A stretch of DNA of 64,000 nucleotides from Synechococcus sp. RCC307 (GTDB lineage: Bacteria > Cyanobacteriota > Cyanobacteriia > PCC-6307 > Cyanobiaceae), in assembly GCA_000063525.1 (NCBI GenBank), contig CT978603.1, positions 2,103,105 to 2,167,104 of the forward strand, read 5' to 3'. Below, piece by piece: positions 41,866 to 50,877 of this stretch. Below the pieces are notes generated by a model, which saw only the letters and a program-made list of their open reading frames with translations, had not been told where the DNA came from and ran no database searches. Position numbers and translations under genes: made by a program. The first letter of the stretch is position 1; the number at the start of each line of letters is the position of its first letter.

Positions 41866-41907
41866 AGAGGAATCACTCAAAGGAGTGAGTCAGCCTGATT
41901 CAAAGGA

Positions 41908-43200
41908 TCAGAGCTTGTACTTCTCGCCCTTGCTGGGATCGGTCCAGTCGCAAGCAAAGCCTTTGGAGGTGGGCTCGAACTGGTTCCAGGTCTGGGGATC
42001 GATGGGGTTGTCGGACTCCTCGATGATTTCGAACTGACCATCTGAGGTGATCTTGCCGATCCGCACGATCTGAGAGATGTGGTGGTTCGGACGCACTTCG
42101 ATCGGACCTTGGGGAGCGTCGAAGGTGACGCCAACCAGGGCTTCGCGAACTTTGTCGTCGTCGAAGGTGCCGGCCTTCTCAACCGCCTTCTTCCACAGAT
42201 AAACCATGTTGTAAGCCGACTCCTGAGGGTCAGCCACCACACGGTCAGCGCCGTACTTGGCCTTGAAGTCAGCAGCGAACTTCTTGGAAGCCGGGGTGTC
42301 GATGGACATCATGTAGTTCCAAGCGCCGTAGTGGCCCTCGAGGAACTCAGGTCCAATGGTGCTGATCTCTTCTTCCGCGATGGAGTAGCTCATCACGTAG
42401 TAGCCATTGGCAGGGGTGATGCCTGCGTCCTGGATCTGCTTGAAGAAGGCGACGTTCTGGTCGCCGTTGAGGGTGTTGATGATCACACCGCCATCGGGCA
42501 GAGCCTTCTTGATCTTGGCGATGATCGGAGCCACCTCGGTGTTGCCCAGGGGCAGGTAGTCCTCACCCACCACCTCGCCGCCGAGCGACTTGAGCTGCTC
42601 TTTGGTGATGGTGTTGGAGGTGCGGGGGAAGACGTAGTCCGAACCCACCAGGAAGAAGGGCTTACCAGCGGCGGGCGAGTTCTTGTACATGAAGAACGTC
42701 GCAGGCTCCGACTGCTGGTTCGGAGTTGCACCGGTGTAGAAGATGTTGTTGGAGCACTCCTGACCCTCGTACTGAATCGGGTAGTAGAGGAAGGCGTTCT
42801 TCGACTCGTAGACCGGCAGCATGGCCTTACGGCTCGCCGAGGTCCAACCACCGAAGACCACAGGCACCTTGTCCTGATCGATCAGCTTTTTGGACTTCTC
42901 AGCGAAGGTGGGCCAATCCGAGGCACCGTCTTCGACGATGTACTCGATCTTGTACTTCTTGCCGTCGACTTCAACGCCGCCAGCAGCGTTGATTTCATCG
43001 ATCGCCATTTTCTCGGTATCCACCAGGGTGGACTCAGAGATGGCCATCGTGCCGGTGAGCGAGTGGAGGATGCCCACCGTCACGGTGTCGTCGTACTCGA
43101 CGTTGGAGGCTTGATCACCACCACCGCAAGCGGTGACGCTCAGGCCCAGAGCCGAAGCCGCAGCAGCGGCCATCAGGCGCCGGGAAAGGGAGAACTTCAT
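41908..43200 (-). CDS. urtA: Urea ABC transporter substrate-binding protein UrtA
   Basis: A 430-residue periplasmic binding protein. The signal peptide carries a lipobox-like SVTACGGG (Cys near 25). The mature part opens VTVGILHSLTGTMAISESTLV and includes DGASDWPTFAEKSKKL, FGGWTSASRKAMLPV and YPIQYEGQECSNNIFYTGA, all typical of UrtA. It is the first gene of the operon, under a promoter with a perfect NtcA-type site at 43276-43289. This fits expression under nitrogen shortage. Confidence 0.97.
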   Translation of the reverse strand: MKFSLSRRLMAAAAASALGLSVTACGGGDQASNVEYDDTVTVGILHSLTGTMAISESTLVDTEKMAIDEINAAGGVEVDGKKYKIEYIVEDGASDWPTFAEKSKKLIDQDKVPVVFGGWTSASRKAMLPVYESKNAFLYYPIQYEGQECSNNIFYTGATPNQQSEPATFFMYKNSPAAGKPFFLVGSDYVFPRTSNTITKEQLKSLGGEVVGEDYLPLGNTEVAPIIAKIKKALPDGGVIINTLNGDQNVAFFKQIQDAGITPANGYYVMSYSIAEEEISTIGPEFLEGHYGAWNYMMSIDTPASKKFAADFKAKYGADRVVADPQESAYNMVYLWKKAVEKAGTFDDDKVREALVGVTFDAPQGPIEVRPNHHISQIVRIGKITSDGQFEIIEESDNPIDPQTWNQFEPTSKGFACDWTDPSKGEKYKL

Positions 43201-43248
43201 GAGTCAATCCGTACGGAATGAAGCGGAACGCCAAAGGGCGAAGAATCG

Positions 43249-43289
43249 ACAATACGGATCACAAATGCCCTTCTTGTAATGACAGCTAC
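43249..43289 (-). promoter_or_regulatory. NtcA-type promoter of urtABCDE
   Basis: On the minus strand GTA-GCTGTCAT-TAC (43289-43276), the perfect GTA-N8-TAC palindrome. After 21 bases comes TATTGT (43254-43249), a TAN3T -10 box. That is the canonical architecture of NtcA-activated cyanobacterial promoters. The inferred transcript starts about 40 bases before the urtA ATG. Confidence 0.88.
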
Positions 43290-43299
43290 CGTTTTGCTC

Positions 43300-43917
43300 T
43301 TAGCGAGCCAAAGTTGACGCTCCAGGTAGCTGTTGCAACAAAAATGACTCGACTTCGGTGACGCCTTCACCACTGCGCAGGTTGGTGAAACACCAGGGGC
43401 GATCACCTCGCATCATGACGGTGTCGCTCTCCATCACAGCCAAATCAGCGCCCACCAAGGAAGCTAAATCGATCTTGTTGATCACCAACAAATCAGAGCG
43501 TGTGATTCCTGGCCCGCCTTTGCGCGGGATCTTGTCGCCGGCCGCCACATCAATGACATAGATGCAAAGGTCCACCAGCTCAGGACTGAAGCTGGCCGCC
43601 AGGTTGTCGCCGCCACTCTCCACCAAAACCAGATCCAAACCAGGAAAGGCCTGCTCGAGTTCTTCCACCGCCGCCCGGTTGATGGAGCAGTCCTCACGGA
43701 TGGCCGTGTGGGGGCAGCCGCCGGTTTCCACACCGCGAATGCGCTGGGGCTCCAGCGCTCCAGCGCGAGTCAAAAACTGGGCATCTTCTTGCGTGTAGAT
43801 GTCGTTGGTGACCACAGCCAGCTGCAACTGATCCCGCAAGCGGCGGCAGAGCACCTCAACCAGCGCTGTTTTGCCAGACCCCACGGGGCCAGCCACCCCA
43901 ACCCGCAAACGACTCAT
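43300..43917 (-). CDS. ureG: Urease accessory GTPase UreG
   Basis: Drives GTP-dependent nickel delivery to urease. The 205-residue protein starts at Met 43917 ([23 protein letters not shown]); an upstream start at 43953 adds an unlikely 12 residues. P-loop GPVGSGKT, the metal site in [17 protein letters not shown] (Cys-Pro-His), and NKIDLA for guanine recognition. It is separated from ureF by an oppositely oriented transporter gene. The urtA NtcA site lies just beyond its stop codon. Confidence 0.96.
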   Translation of the reverse strand: MSRLRVGVAGPVGSGKTALVEVLCRRLRDQLQLAVVTNDIYTQEDAQFLTRAGALEPQRIRGVETGGCPHTAIREDCSINRAAVEELEQAFPGLDLVLVESGGDNLAASFSPELVDLCIYVIDVAAGDKIPRKGGPGITRSDLLVINKIDLASLVGADLAVMESDTVMMRGDRPWCFTNLRSGEGVTEVESFLLQQLPGASTLAR

Positions 43918-44013
43918 AGCGCAGCGTGCACTAGCTGCATGTTGGCAAGCCAAAGCGCCTCGTAATCTGAATTTCTTCGCTGAGAGGTCATCGACGCCAT
44001 CACCCTGCTGGCG

Positions 44014-44787
44014 TTGATCATCTGCGGCCTCGCAGGCGGCTTCATCAACACCGTGGCTGCCAGTGGGGCCACCGTGGTGGTGCCTTCAATGATTGGGCTG
44101 GGATTGGAGGCTGGAGTGGCCAATGGCACCAGCCGGCTGGCCGCAGTGGCGGGCCTGGCCACAGCCACCTGGCGCTTCCATCAAGCCGGTGCCATCCCCT
44201 GGCTGCTCACGCTGAAAGCCACCGTGCCAATGGTGGCTGGAGCGATCGCGGGGTCCCTGTTGGCCACAGCCCTCAGTGATCAATGGATCACCTGGGCAAT
44301 TGCAGGCTCACTGCTGTTTGTGCTGATCTGCCTGATCAGCCAGCCCACACGGCTGCTGCAGCAAGACGAGCCCAGCTCCAAGGAAACCGAGACCCAGCTC
44401 GGGCCACTCTTCTATCTATTGATGGCCGCCACCGGCTTTTGGGCCGGCTTCATCGCCCTCGGTTCGGGTGTGATGACGCTGCTGGTGTTGGTGCTCGCCG
44501 GCGGCATCCCGTTGAAGACCGCCAACATCCTCAAATGCTTTGTGCGCTTGAGCTCCAGCCTGGTGGCCCTGCTGATTTTTGGGCTCAGGGGCGACATCAA
44601 CTGGCTCTGGGCGCTGCCCCTGGCCCTATCCGGCATGGCCGGAGCCCATCTCGGCGCCAGGCTCGCCCTAGGGGATGGGGCCACGCAATTGATCTTCCGC
44701 GCCCTGATTGCCGTGGTGGGCTTGGAAGTGCTGAGCTTCCTCTGGCGCCTTGGGCTGCCGCAAAACCTGATGGGAGCCTTGGCCTAG
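44014..44787 (+). CDS. TauE/SafE family (UPF0721) membrane transporter
   Basis: A 257-residue polytopic protein. The two-repeat pattern is visible: [36 protein letters not shown] and then [37 protein letters not shown]. The family exports sulfite, sulfoacetate or related anions, or works as a permease. The first in-frame start after TGA 43981 is TTG 44014, which trims the first helix a little; ATC or CTG starts in between would restore about eight residues. It lies opposite to ureG and ureF and splits the urease accessory genes. Confidence 0.85.
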   Translation: MIICGLAGGFINTVAASGATVVVPSMIGLGLEAGVANGTSRLAAVAGLATATWRFHQAGAIPWLLTLKATVPMVAGAIAGSLLATALSDQWITWAIAGSLLFVLICLISQPTRLLQQDEPSSKETETQLGPLFYLLMAATGFWAGFIALGSGVMTLLVLVLAGGIPLKTANILKCFVRLSSSLVALLIFGLRGDINWLWALPLALSGMAGAHLGARLALGDGATQLIFRALIAVVGLEVLSFLWRLGLPQNLMGALA

Positions 44788-44792
44788 AAGGC

Positions 44793-45470
44793 TCAACTGC
44801 GAAACAGGCGGCTGTAGAGCTCAGCGTGCTGGAGCTGGGCCAACCCCGCTCCAACCCCGGAACTCCATAGCTGATGGGGATCCACCCCCGCCAACGCCTT
44901 GGCCTGGCTATCAATCACTGGAGCCAGCGCCAGTTGCAAGCGCTGACCTTGCGTGGGGCCCAGCGGCACCAAGCGCACAGCAGCGCTGATCTGATTGGCC
45001 ACCCAACTGAACAAATAGCCCTGGCGCAGGGCCTCAGCCTCAACACCCAAACAACAGCCAGCCCAGCACCAGGCCGCCGGCCAGCTCAGATCCAAGGCGC
45101 CATCGGGCAAGGGCCAGCCCAACTCAGCCAGCAGTTGCAAGAGAGAGCGGCCCATCTGCCGCTGTTGCTGGCGCAACTCCAAGGCTTCGCGCTGCGCCAG
45201 CAACCAACCATCAAGATCGCGGAGTTGTGCTTCAGCGCCGGCTTCAGCAGCGGTTTGCCACTGCTGCAACCACTGCTGCATGGGTTCCAGCGCGGCAGTC
45301 TCCAGCCGCACCACGCCCTGACGCAACTCAGCCTCAAGCCAATCGCCCACGTCCTGCGGCGAAGCGAGCTGGCCGCGTTGCACCAGCACCTCAAGGCCTT
45401 CGGAGTAGCTGAACGCGCCCACCGGCAAGGCAGGGCTGACCAACTGCAGCAGCGCTAGAGGAGCACTCAT
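44793..45470 (-). CDS. ureF: Urease accessory protein UreF
   Basis: A 225-residue helical protein which, with UreD and UreG, forms the activation complex on apo-urease. It opens LALLQLVSPALPVGAFSYSEGLE, the family signature. The C-terminus (LYSRLFRS) is typical. It overlaps ureE by four bases. Its 3' end lies five bases from the convergent TauE-like gene. Confidence 0.95.
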   Translation of the reverse strand: MSAPLALLQLVSPALPVGAFSYSEGLEVLVQRGQLASPQDVGDWLEAELRQGVVRLETAALEPMQQWLQQWQTAAEAGAEAQLRDLDGWLLAQREALELRQQQRQMGRSLLQLLAELGWPLPDGALDLSWPAAWCWAGCCLGVEAEALRQGYLFSWVANQISAAVRLVPLGPTQGQRLQLALAPVIDSQAKALAGVDPHQLWSSGVGAGLAQLQHAELYSRLFRS

Positions 45471-45940
45471 GCGTGGTGGTGATGATCAGCTGAGCCGTAG
45501 GCGCCTCCCTCGGGGCAAAAGGGCGCCTCTTGCTGGTCGAGTTGCAGTCCCCGTTGGCGCAGCATCTGCTCCAACACCGAATCCGCCAGCAAACGCAATT
45601 CCTGGGGGTGCACCTCCAACGCCACGTGGCGATTCCCCAGGTGATACGCCGCCTGCAGCAGAGCCAACGGCTGAGACGCTCTGACCACCACCACTGGTTC
45701 TGGCGCCGCGGCCACCACCACCTGTGGTGTGCCCTCGGCATCGGCGAGGCCGCATCCGGGGATCAGCTGTTGACCGCGCGGCAACTGAAGCAACACGGCG
45801 CGGCCATCCTCCAAATAGCGGCGACCTCGGCAGACCCGCCGTTCAGCAGCGCTCAACGGCAAGCGCGGCAAGGTGGCGGATGCATCACCATCCAACTGCT
45901 GCGTCAGCACCATGGGAGTGTCGCCTTGGGTCAAAAGCAC
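45467..45940 (-). CDS. ureE: Urease accessory protein UreE (nickel chaperone)
   Basis: A 157-residue nickel-binding chaperone. The N-terminal domain has RGRRYLEDGRAVLLQLPRGQQL and the C-terminal domain YHLGNRHVALEVHPQELRLLADSVLEQMLRQRG, with the conserved metal-binding GNRH. The tail has a short His cluster, DHHHHA, likely for extra nickel. It is translated just before ureF on the same strand. It is divergent from ureD. Confidence 0.95.
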   Translation of the reverse strand: MLLTQGDTPMVLTQQLDGDASATLPRLPLSAAERRVCRGRRYLEDGRAVLLQLPRGQQLIPGCGLADAEGTPQVVVAAAPEPVVVVRASQPLALLQAAYHLGNRHVALEVHPQELRLLADSVLEQMLRQRGLQLDQQEAPFCPEGGAYGSADHHHHA

Positions 45941-46006
45941 GTCCTCTTTGGGTCAGCTTTGCGGCGCGATGGCGCCAATCCGGTCATAACCGCTACCAAC
46001 CAAACC

Positions 46007-46939
46007 ATGACCGACACCCCAAACCAGCTGCCGCCCTGGCGTGGTTCGGTGAGCTTGGACTTTGAACTAGCAGCCGATGGCACCACCCAATGGCAGGGGG
46101 GAGCCCGCTCACCGCTCAAGCTGCTGCGTCATTTCACAGCCGGCGATGGCCGCTGTGTGATGCCGCTGCTCCACACCGCTGGCGGACTGGTGGGCGGCGA
46201 TCAGCTCGAGATTGCCCTGCACGCCGCCGCCGGCAGCCGCAGCTTCCTCACCAGCGTGGCGGCCCAAAAGATCTATGGCAGTCGCGGCCGCTCCCGGGTG
46301 CAACCGCAGGGGCGCTGGGCCCAAATCACGTTGCAGGCCGAGCTCGAAGCCGGCGCCGATCTGGAATGGCTACCGCAGGAAACCGTGGTGTTCGCCGGAG
46401 CCTTGCTGGAGCAGCAGCAACAGATCACGGTGGCGCCTGGCGCCAGTTGGCTGGGGGCTGATGTGGTGCGCTTGGGCCGCACGGCCCGCGGCGAAGACCT
46501 GGGCGCCGGGCGCTTTTGCAACAGCCTCAGCATTCGCCGCGGTGAGCAGTGGTCTGTGGTGGAGCGGCTCTCCCTGGAGCAGGAACAACTGCCCAATCCC
46601 CACGGCATGGGCGGCGAGCCGGTGCTGGGAACGCTGATCTGGATCGCTCCAGAACCCCTGGAAAACGAACAGCTAGCCCAGCTGTTGAAGGGTGGAAGAG
46701 CCGACCGCGAGGGGCTCAGCGGCACGATGGCCATCGGGCCACTCGAGCCTGGCCTGATCGCGCGCTACCGAGGTGGGTCCAGCCAAGCCGCACGCCTCTG
46801 GTTCTTCCGGCTGTGGCGGCGCATTCGCGCCGTGCAGGGCCTGAGTGAACCGAGCTGGCCGCGCACCTGGCCATTTCAAGAAGCTGAATTGGCCCTCAAC
46901 CCAGAGCCTGCAACAACAGCCACCACAGCGGCACGCTGA
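46007..46939 (+). CDS. ureD: Urease accessory protein UreD (UreH)
   Basis: A 310-residue beta-helix scaffold binding apo-urease. It starts at ATG 46007 (MTDTPNQLPPWRGSVSLDFEL); the frame is open upstream but overlaps ureE antisense. Signature stretches are LLHTAGGLVGGDQLEIALH and LTSVAAQKIYGSRG, then LEWLPQETVVFAGA and DVVRLGRTARGE. Its last 44 bases overlap the convergent AEC-type gene. Confidence 0.95.
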   Translation: MTDTPNQLPPWRGSVSLDFELAADGTTQWQGGARSPLKLLRHFTAGDGRCVMPLLHTAGGLVGGDQLEIALHAAAGSRSFLTSVAAQKIYGSRGRSRVQPQGRWAQITLQAELEAGADLEWLPQETVVFAGALLEQQQQITVAPGASWLGADVVRLGRTARGEDLGAGRFCNSLSIRRGEQWSVVERLSLEQEQLPNPHGMGGEPVLGTLIWIAPEPLENEQLAQLLKGGRADREGLSGTMAIGPLEPGLIARYRGGSSQAARLWFFRLWRRIRAVQGLSEPSWPRTWPFQEAELALNPEPATTATTAAR

Positions 46940-47789
46940 ACAGCGCCAACAGCGTGCTGGCAAACACCAAGCCCGCCGCTTCGCTCACATCACGCGATGA
47001 TGCCTCAGCGATTAACAACACAGAGATCGCCGTTGGGGCCGCCGCCTGCAACACCAACACATCACGCACCAACGCCGGCTGAGCCGTGATGGCCGCCAAA
47101 GCCCACATCACAGCCGGCAGCAGCAGCAATTTGGCCAGCAATGCGGGACGCAACACCTCAAGCGCAGGGGCGTTGACCTCGCCGCTGCGCAGCATCACGC
47201 CAAGCCGCATGCCCAGCAGCAACAAGGCCAGCACAATCACGACCCGAGCTGGCCACCACAACCAACTCGCCATGACTGGCGCCAGGGGCGTGAGCTGCAG
47301 CAGCACAGCCAGGGTCATGCCTTGCACCGAGGGGCTGCGGACCAGATGAGCCACCAGGCTGCGGCCTGAGATCCGAGCACCACTGATCAAGGGCGGCCCC
47401 ACCGTCCAGGTGATGAGGCTGCCGACGATGTCGTAGATGACGGCAAAGGCCAGGCCAGCCGGGGGCAACAGGGCCAGCACCACCGGCACACCGAAATAAC
47501 CCGTGTTCCCCGTGACCGCTCCCAGGCGCGTTACCCCCCAGGGCAACCAACGACGCCACAGCGGCCACAACAGCAGCAGCAGGCTGCCGCCAATCAAGCC
47601 CAAGGTGAGCAGGGCCGCGCCCAGCACATCCCAATGCACACCCGAGCGCAGCACCAACCCCGCAATGCTCAAGGGCACGCCAAAGCGCACCAAAGGCGGT
47701 GCCAAGCGCACGGGCCACAACGGGCGGTGCCAACCAAAAAGCAGGCCAAAGCCCAGGCAGGGCAACAGTTCCAGCATCAGTTGCAGCAC
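46896..47789 (-). CDS. AEC (auxin efflux carrier) family transporter
   Basis: A 297-residue membrane protein with about ten helices. The central hinge motif [15 protein letters not shown] is characteristic of AEC/BASS-like carriers, as is the second repeat ending [31 protein letters not shown]. Family members carry malonate, other organic anions or unknown metabolites. It lies opposite to ureD and ureA, within the urease genes. No direct connection to urea can be shown. Confidence 0.88.
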   Translation of the reverse strand: MLQLMLELLPCLGFGLLFGWHRPLWPVRLAPPLVRFGVPLSIAGLVLRSGVHWDVLGAALLTLGLIGGSLLLLLWPLWRRWLPWGVTRLGAVTGNTGYFGVPVVLALLPPAGLAFAVIYDIVGSLITWTVGPPLISGARISGRSLVAHLVRSPSVQGMTLAVLLQLTPLAPVMASWLWWPARVVIVLALLLLGMRLGVMLRSGEVNAPALEVLRPALLAKLLLLPAVMWALAAITAQPALVRDVLVLQAAAPTAISVLLIAEASSRDVSEAAGLVFASTLLALFSVPLWWLLLQALG

Positions 47790-47869
47790 TGGGCCTTGGC
47801 AAAAAGGTTCAGCGCAAACCTTTACGGCTCACGCTTCTTTGCCAGCGTGTCAGAAGCAGCCGCTCTGTG

Positions 47870-48172
47870 ATGCATCTCTCTCCCCAGGAGAAAGACAAAC
47901 TGTTGGTGGTGACCGCCGCCCTGCTCGCTGAGCGACGCTTGCAGCGGGGCCTGAAGTTGAACCATCCCGAAGCGGTGGCCTTCCTCAGCCTGCAAATCCT
48001 GGAAGGGGCCCGTGACGGCACAACCGTGGCGGAACTCATGCAGGTGGGCAGCACCTGGCTCAGCCGTCATCAAGTGATGGACGGCGTGGCTGAACTGGTC
48101 AGTGAGGTTCAGATGGAAGCCACCTTCCCCGACGGCACCAAGCTCGTCACCCTGCACCAACCGATCCGCTGA
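47870..48172 (+). CDS. ureA: Urease gamma subunit
   Basis: The 100-residue UreA, opening [23 protein letters not shown] with a central [22 protein letters not shown] and a closing [14 protein letters not shown], as in all bacterial ureases. The start ATG at 47870 gives the standard length. It is followed by ureB after three bases. The promoter in 47790-47869 is not obvious; no NtcA palindrome was found there. Confidence 0.98.
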   Translation: MHLSPQEKDKLLVVTAALLAERRLQRGLKLNHPEAVAFLSLQILEGARDGTTVAELMQVGSTWLSRHQVMDGVAELVSEVQMEATFPDGTKLVTLHQPIR

Positions 48173-48175
48173 ACC

Positions 48176-48490
48176 ATGGCAGCAATGATTCCCGGCGAAT
48201 TGCTTCCCGAACCCGGCGAGCTGGAGCTCAACGCCGGCCGGCCCGTGACCACCGTGCTGGTGGCCAACACCGGTGATCGCCCGGTGCAGGTGGGATCCCA
48301 CTTCCACTTTGCGGAGGCTAACGCAGCCCTGCGCTTCGATCGCGAGGCGGCCCGCGGCCAACGGCTCGACATCGCCGCTGGAACGGCGATCCGCTTTGAG
48401 CCTGGTGATGAACGCCAAGTGCAACTCGTCCCCTTCAGCGGCGCCCGCCGCGTCGTGGGGTTTAACGCCCAGATCAACGGAGACCTCTGA
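48176..48490 (+). CDS. ureB: Urease beta subunit
   Basis: The 104-residue Ure[19 protein letters not shown], then [21 protein letters not shown] and [20 protein letters not shown], all conserved. It lies between ureA and ureC with one base overlapping the ureC start. Confidence 0.98.
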   Translation: MAAMIPGELLPEPGELELNAGRPVTTVLVANTGDRPVQVGSHFHFAEANAALRFDREAARGQRLDIAAGTAIRFEPGDERQVQLVPFSGARRVVGFNAQINGDL

Positions 48491-50199
48491 TGCCGTATCG
48501 GATTGATCGTCGGACCTATGCCGAGACCTATGGCCCCACCACAGGCGACCGGGTTCGGCTCGCCGATACCGAGCTGATCCTCGAAGTCGAGAAGGACTAC
48601 ACCGTCTATGGCGATGAAGTGAAGTTTGGCGGCGGCAAGGTCATCCGTGATGGCATGGGCCAAGGCCAGACCAGCCGCGCTGCGGGTGCCGTCGACACGG
48701 TGATTACCAACGCCCTGATCCTGGATTGGTGGGGCATCGTCAAAGCCGATGTGGGCCTCAAAGACGGCCGCATCTGCGCCATCGGCAAAGCGGGCAATCC
48801 CGACATCAGCGATGGGGTGACCATCCCCATCGGACCTGGAACCGAAGCCATTGCCGGTGAGGGGCACATCCTCACGGCCGGCGGCATCGACACCCACATC
48901 CACTTCATTTGCCCGCAGCAGATCGAAACGGCGATCGCCAGTGGTGTCACCACGCTGCTGGGGGGTGGCACCGGACCAGCCACGGGCACCAACGCCACCA
49001 CCTGCACGCCAGGGGCGTTTCACATCAGCCGCATGCTGCAGGCAGCCGATGGGTTGCCGGTGAATCTGGGCTTTTTCGGCAAGGGCAATGCGAGCACCCC
49101 TGAAGCCCTCGATGAGCAGGTGCGTGCCGGTGCCTGCGGCCTCAAATTGCATGAGGACTGGGGCACCACCCCAGCAGCGATCGATTGCTGTTTAGGCGTG
49201 GCCGATCGCTTCGATGTGCAGGTCTGCATCCACACCGACACCCTTAATGAGGCGGGGTTTGTGGAAGACACCATCGCCGCCATCAAAGGCCGCACGATTC
49301 ACACCTTCCACACCGAAGGTGCTGGCGGCGGCCATGCCCCCGACATCATCCGCATCTGCGGTGAAACCAATGTGCTGCCCAGCAGCACCAATCCCACCAG
49401 GCCCTACACGCGCAACACGCTCGAGGAGCACCTCGACATGTTGATGGTGTGCCACCACCTGGATTCCTCGATTCCCGAGGACGTGGCCTTTGCTGAATCG
49501 CGGATTCGCCGCGAAACCATTGCCGCCGAAGACATCCTTCACGACCTGGGCGCTTTCAGCATCATTGCCAGCGACTCCCAGGCCATGGGACGCGTGGGTG
49601 AGGTGATCACCCGCACCTTCCAGACCGCCCACAAGATGAAGGTGCAACGGGGGGTGCTCGAGGGCGACAACAGCCGCAACGACAACACGCGCCTGAAGCG
49701 CTACATCGCCAAGGTGACGATCAACCCCGCCATCGCCCATGGCCTCGACCATCAAGTGGGCTCGGTGGAAGTGGGCAAGTTGGCGGATCTGGTGCTGTGG
49801 AAGCCGGGATTCTTTGGCGTCAAACCCGAGCTGGTGCTCAAGGGCGGCTCAATTGCCTGGGCTCAGATGGGCGATGCCAATGCCTCGATTCCCACGCCTG
49901 GCCCAGTGCATGGCCGACCGATGTTCGCCAGCTTCGGCGGGGCCATGGCCCCCTCGTGCCTCACCTTCCTCAGCCAAGCGGGCCTCGATGCCGGCGTTCC
50001 TGAAGCCTTAGGGCTGCGCACGCCGTGCGTGCCGGTGCAGAACACCCGCGGCATCGGCAAAGCGCAGATGAAAAACAACATCGCCCTACCAAAGGTGGAG
50101 GTGGATCCCGAGACCTATGAAGTGTTTGCCGACGGCGAACTGCTCACCTGCGAGCCGGCGGAGGTGCTGCCCATGGCCCAGCGCTACTTCTTGCTTTAA
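48490..50199 (+). CDS. ureC: Urease alpha (catalytic) subunit
   Basis: The 569-residue catalytic subunit; hydrolyses urea to ammonia and carbamate using two nickel ions. Nickel ligands: GIDTHIHFI (HxH), the carbamylated Lys in [16 protein letters not shown], and histidines in [12 protein letters not shown] and [17 protein letters not shown]. The active-site flap MVCHHLD is present. Substrate comes from UrtABCDE, agmatinase and the guanidine hydrolase. Its stop overlaps the convergent gene at 50196. Confidence 0.99.
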   Translation: MPYRIDRRTYAETYGPTTGDRVRLADTELILEVEKDYTVYGDEVKFGGGKVIRDGMGQGQTSRAAGAVDTVITNALILDWWGIVKADVGLKDGRICAIGKAGNPDISDGVTIPIGPGTEAIAGEGHILTAGGIDTHIHFICPQQIETAIASGVTTLLGGGTGPATGTNATTCTPGAFHISRMLQAADGLPVNLGFFGKGNASTPEALDEQVRAGACGLKLHEDWGTTPAAIDCCLGVADRFDVQVCIHTDTLNEAGFVEDTIAAIKGRTIHTFHTEGAGGGHAPDIIRICGETNVLPSSTNPTRPYTRNTLEEHLDMLMVCHHLDSSIPEDVAFAESRIRRETIAAEDILHDLGAFSIIASDSQAMGRVGEVITRTFQTAHKMKVQRGVLEGDNSRNDNTRLKRYIAKVTINPAIAHGLDHQVGSVEVGKLADLVLWKPGFFGVKPELVLKGGSIAWAQMGDANASIPTPGPVHGRPMFASFGGAMAPSCLTFLSQAGLDAGVPEALGLRTPCVPVQNTRGIGKAQMKNNIALPKVEVDPETYEVFADGELLTCEPAEVLPMAQRYFLL

Positions 50200-50708
50200 G
50201 GCTGACAACAGTCGCGCAGCCCCAAGGCCTGGCGAATCTCGCCCAAGCGCTCACCCAGGCGCAGAAAATCTTGGGGGGAGAATTGCATCAAAGGCAGGGT
50301 GCGCTGACCGAGCCAAACACCACGCCAGAACTGCCAGAGGTCGCGGCGGCTATGGCGATAGACAGGCGGATAAAAGTGATGGGAGACCAAGGCCAACAAA
50401 CGCTGATGCCAGCGGCGGCAACGGCGGTCATTACCCATAGAAAAGCCCACCACAAAGGCCTCATCAGCTGTGGAATAGCCCCGGTTCAACAGGATGTGCA
50501 GGCAATCGTGCAGGTCCAGGCACGCGGCACCCGGCAGGGCCACAGGGCTATCGGGATCTTCAAACAACCAGAGCGAGAGCGGCAGCTTCGACTCTTCATC
50601 GAGGCCGGTGCTGACCCGCTTAAAGAGCTCCAAAAAGGACTGCTCGTCATCGAATGGCGGCCCGATGCCCACAGCGGAAGCAAGCGCGAGGAAGACGCAC
50701 GGTCTCAC
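50196..50708 (-). CDS. Coq4-like protein with HDxxH-x11-E motif
   Basis: A 170-residue protein starting at GTG (a second GTG at 50672 is possible). The segment [18 protein letters not shown] has His67-Asp68-x-x-His71 followed by Glu83, the HDxxHx11E metal motif of Coq4 proteins, which help ubiquinone synthesis. The rest is helical and Leu/Arg-rich. In cyanobacteria the quinone would be plastoquinone; the role is not established. It lies convergent with ureC. The identification rests on one motif, so it is tentative. Confidence 0.55.
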   Translation of the reverse strand: MRPCVFLALASAVGIGPPFDDEQSFLELFKRVSTGLDEESKLPLSLWLFEDPDSPVALPGAACLDLHDCLHILLNRGYSTADEAFVVGFSMGNDRRCRRWHQRLLALVSHHFYPPVYRHSRRDLWQFWRGVWLGQRTLPLMQFSPQDFLRLGERLGEIRQALGLRDCCQP

Positions 50709-50877
50709 TTAGACCCACGCGTCTGATGTTGCAACCGCGACCATTGTGGTGTTTTTGGTGTTGCTCGTAACAAACCCGAAAACTGCCACGTAGGCAGGCC
50801 CTGGCTCGGTAGCAAGCGTGACCTTGATAGGGGTTGGCCAAACGGAACAATCCAGGCAATACCCCCTGCACCGTCCT

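Noticed and set aside
45983-45996. GTC-N8-TAC before ureD as an NtcA site
   Set aside because: It meets only the loose GTN10AC pattern, lies 10 bases before the ureD ATG with no room for a -10 box, and has no good -10 toward ureE.
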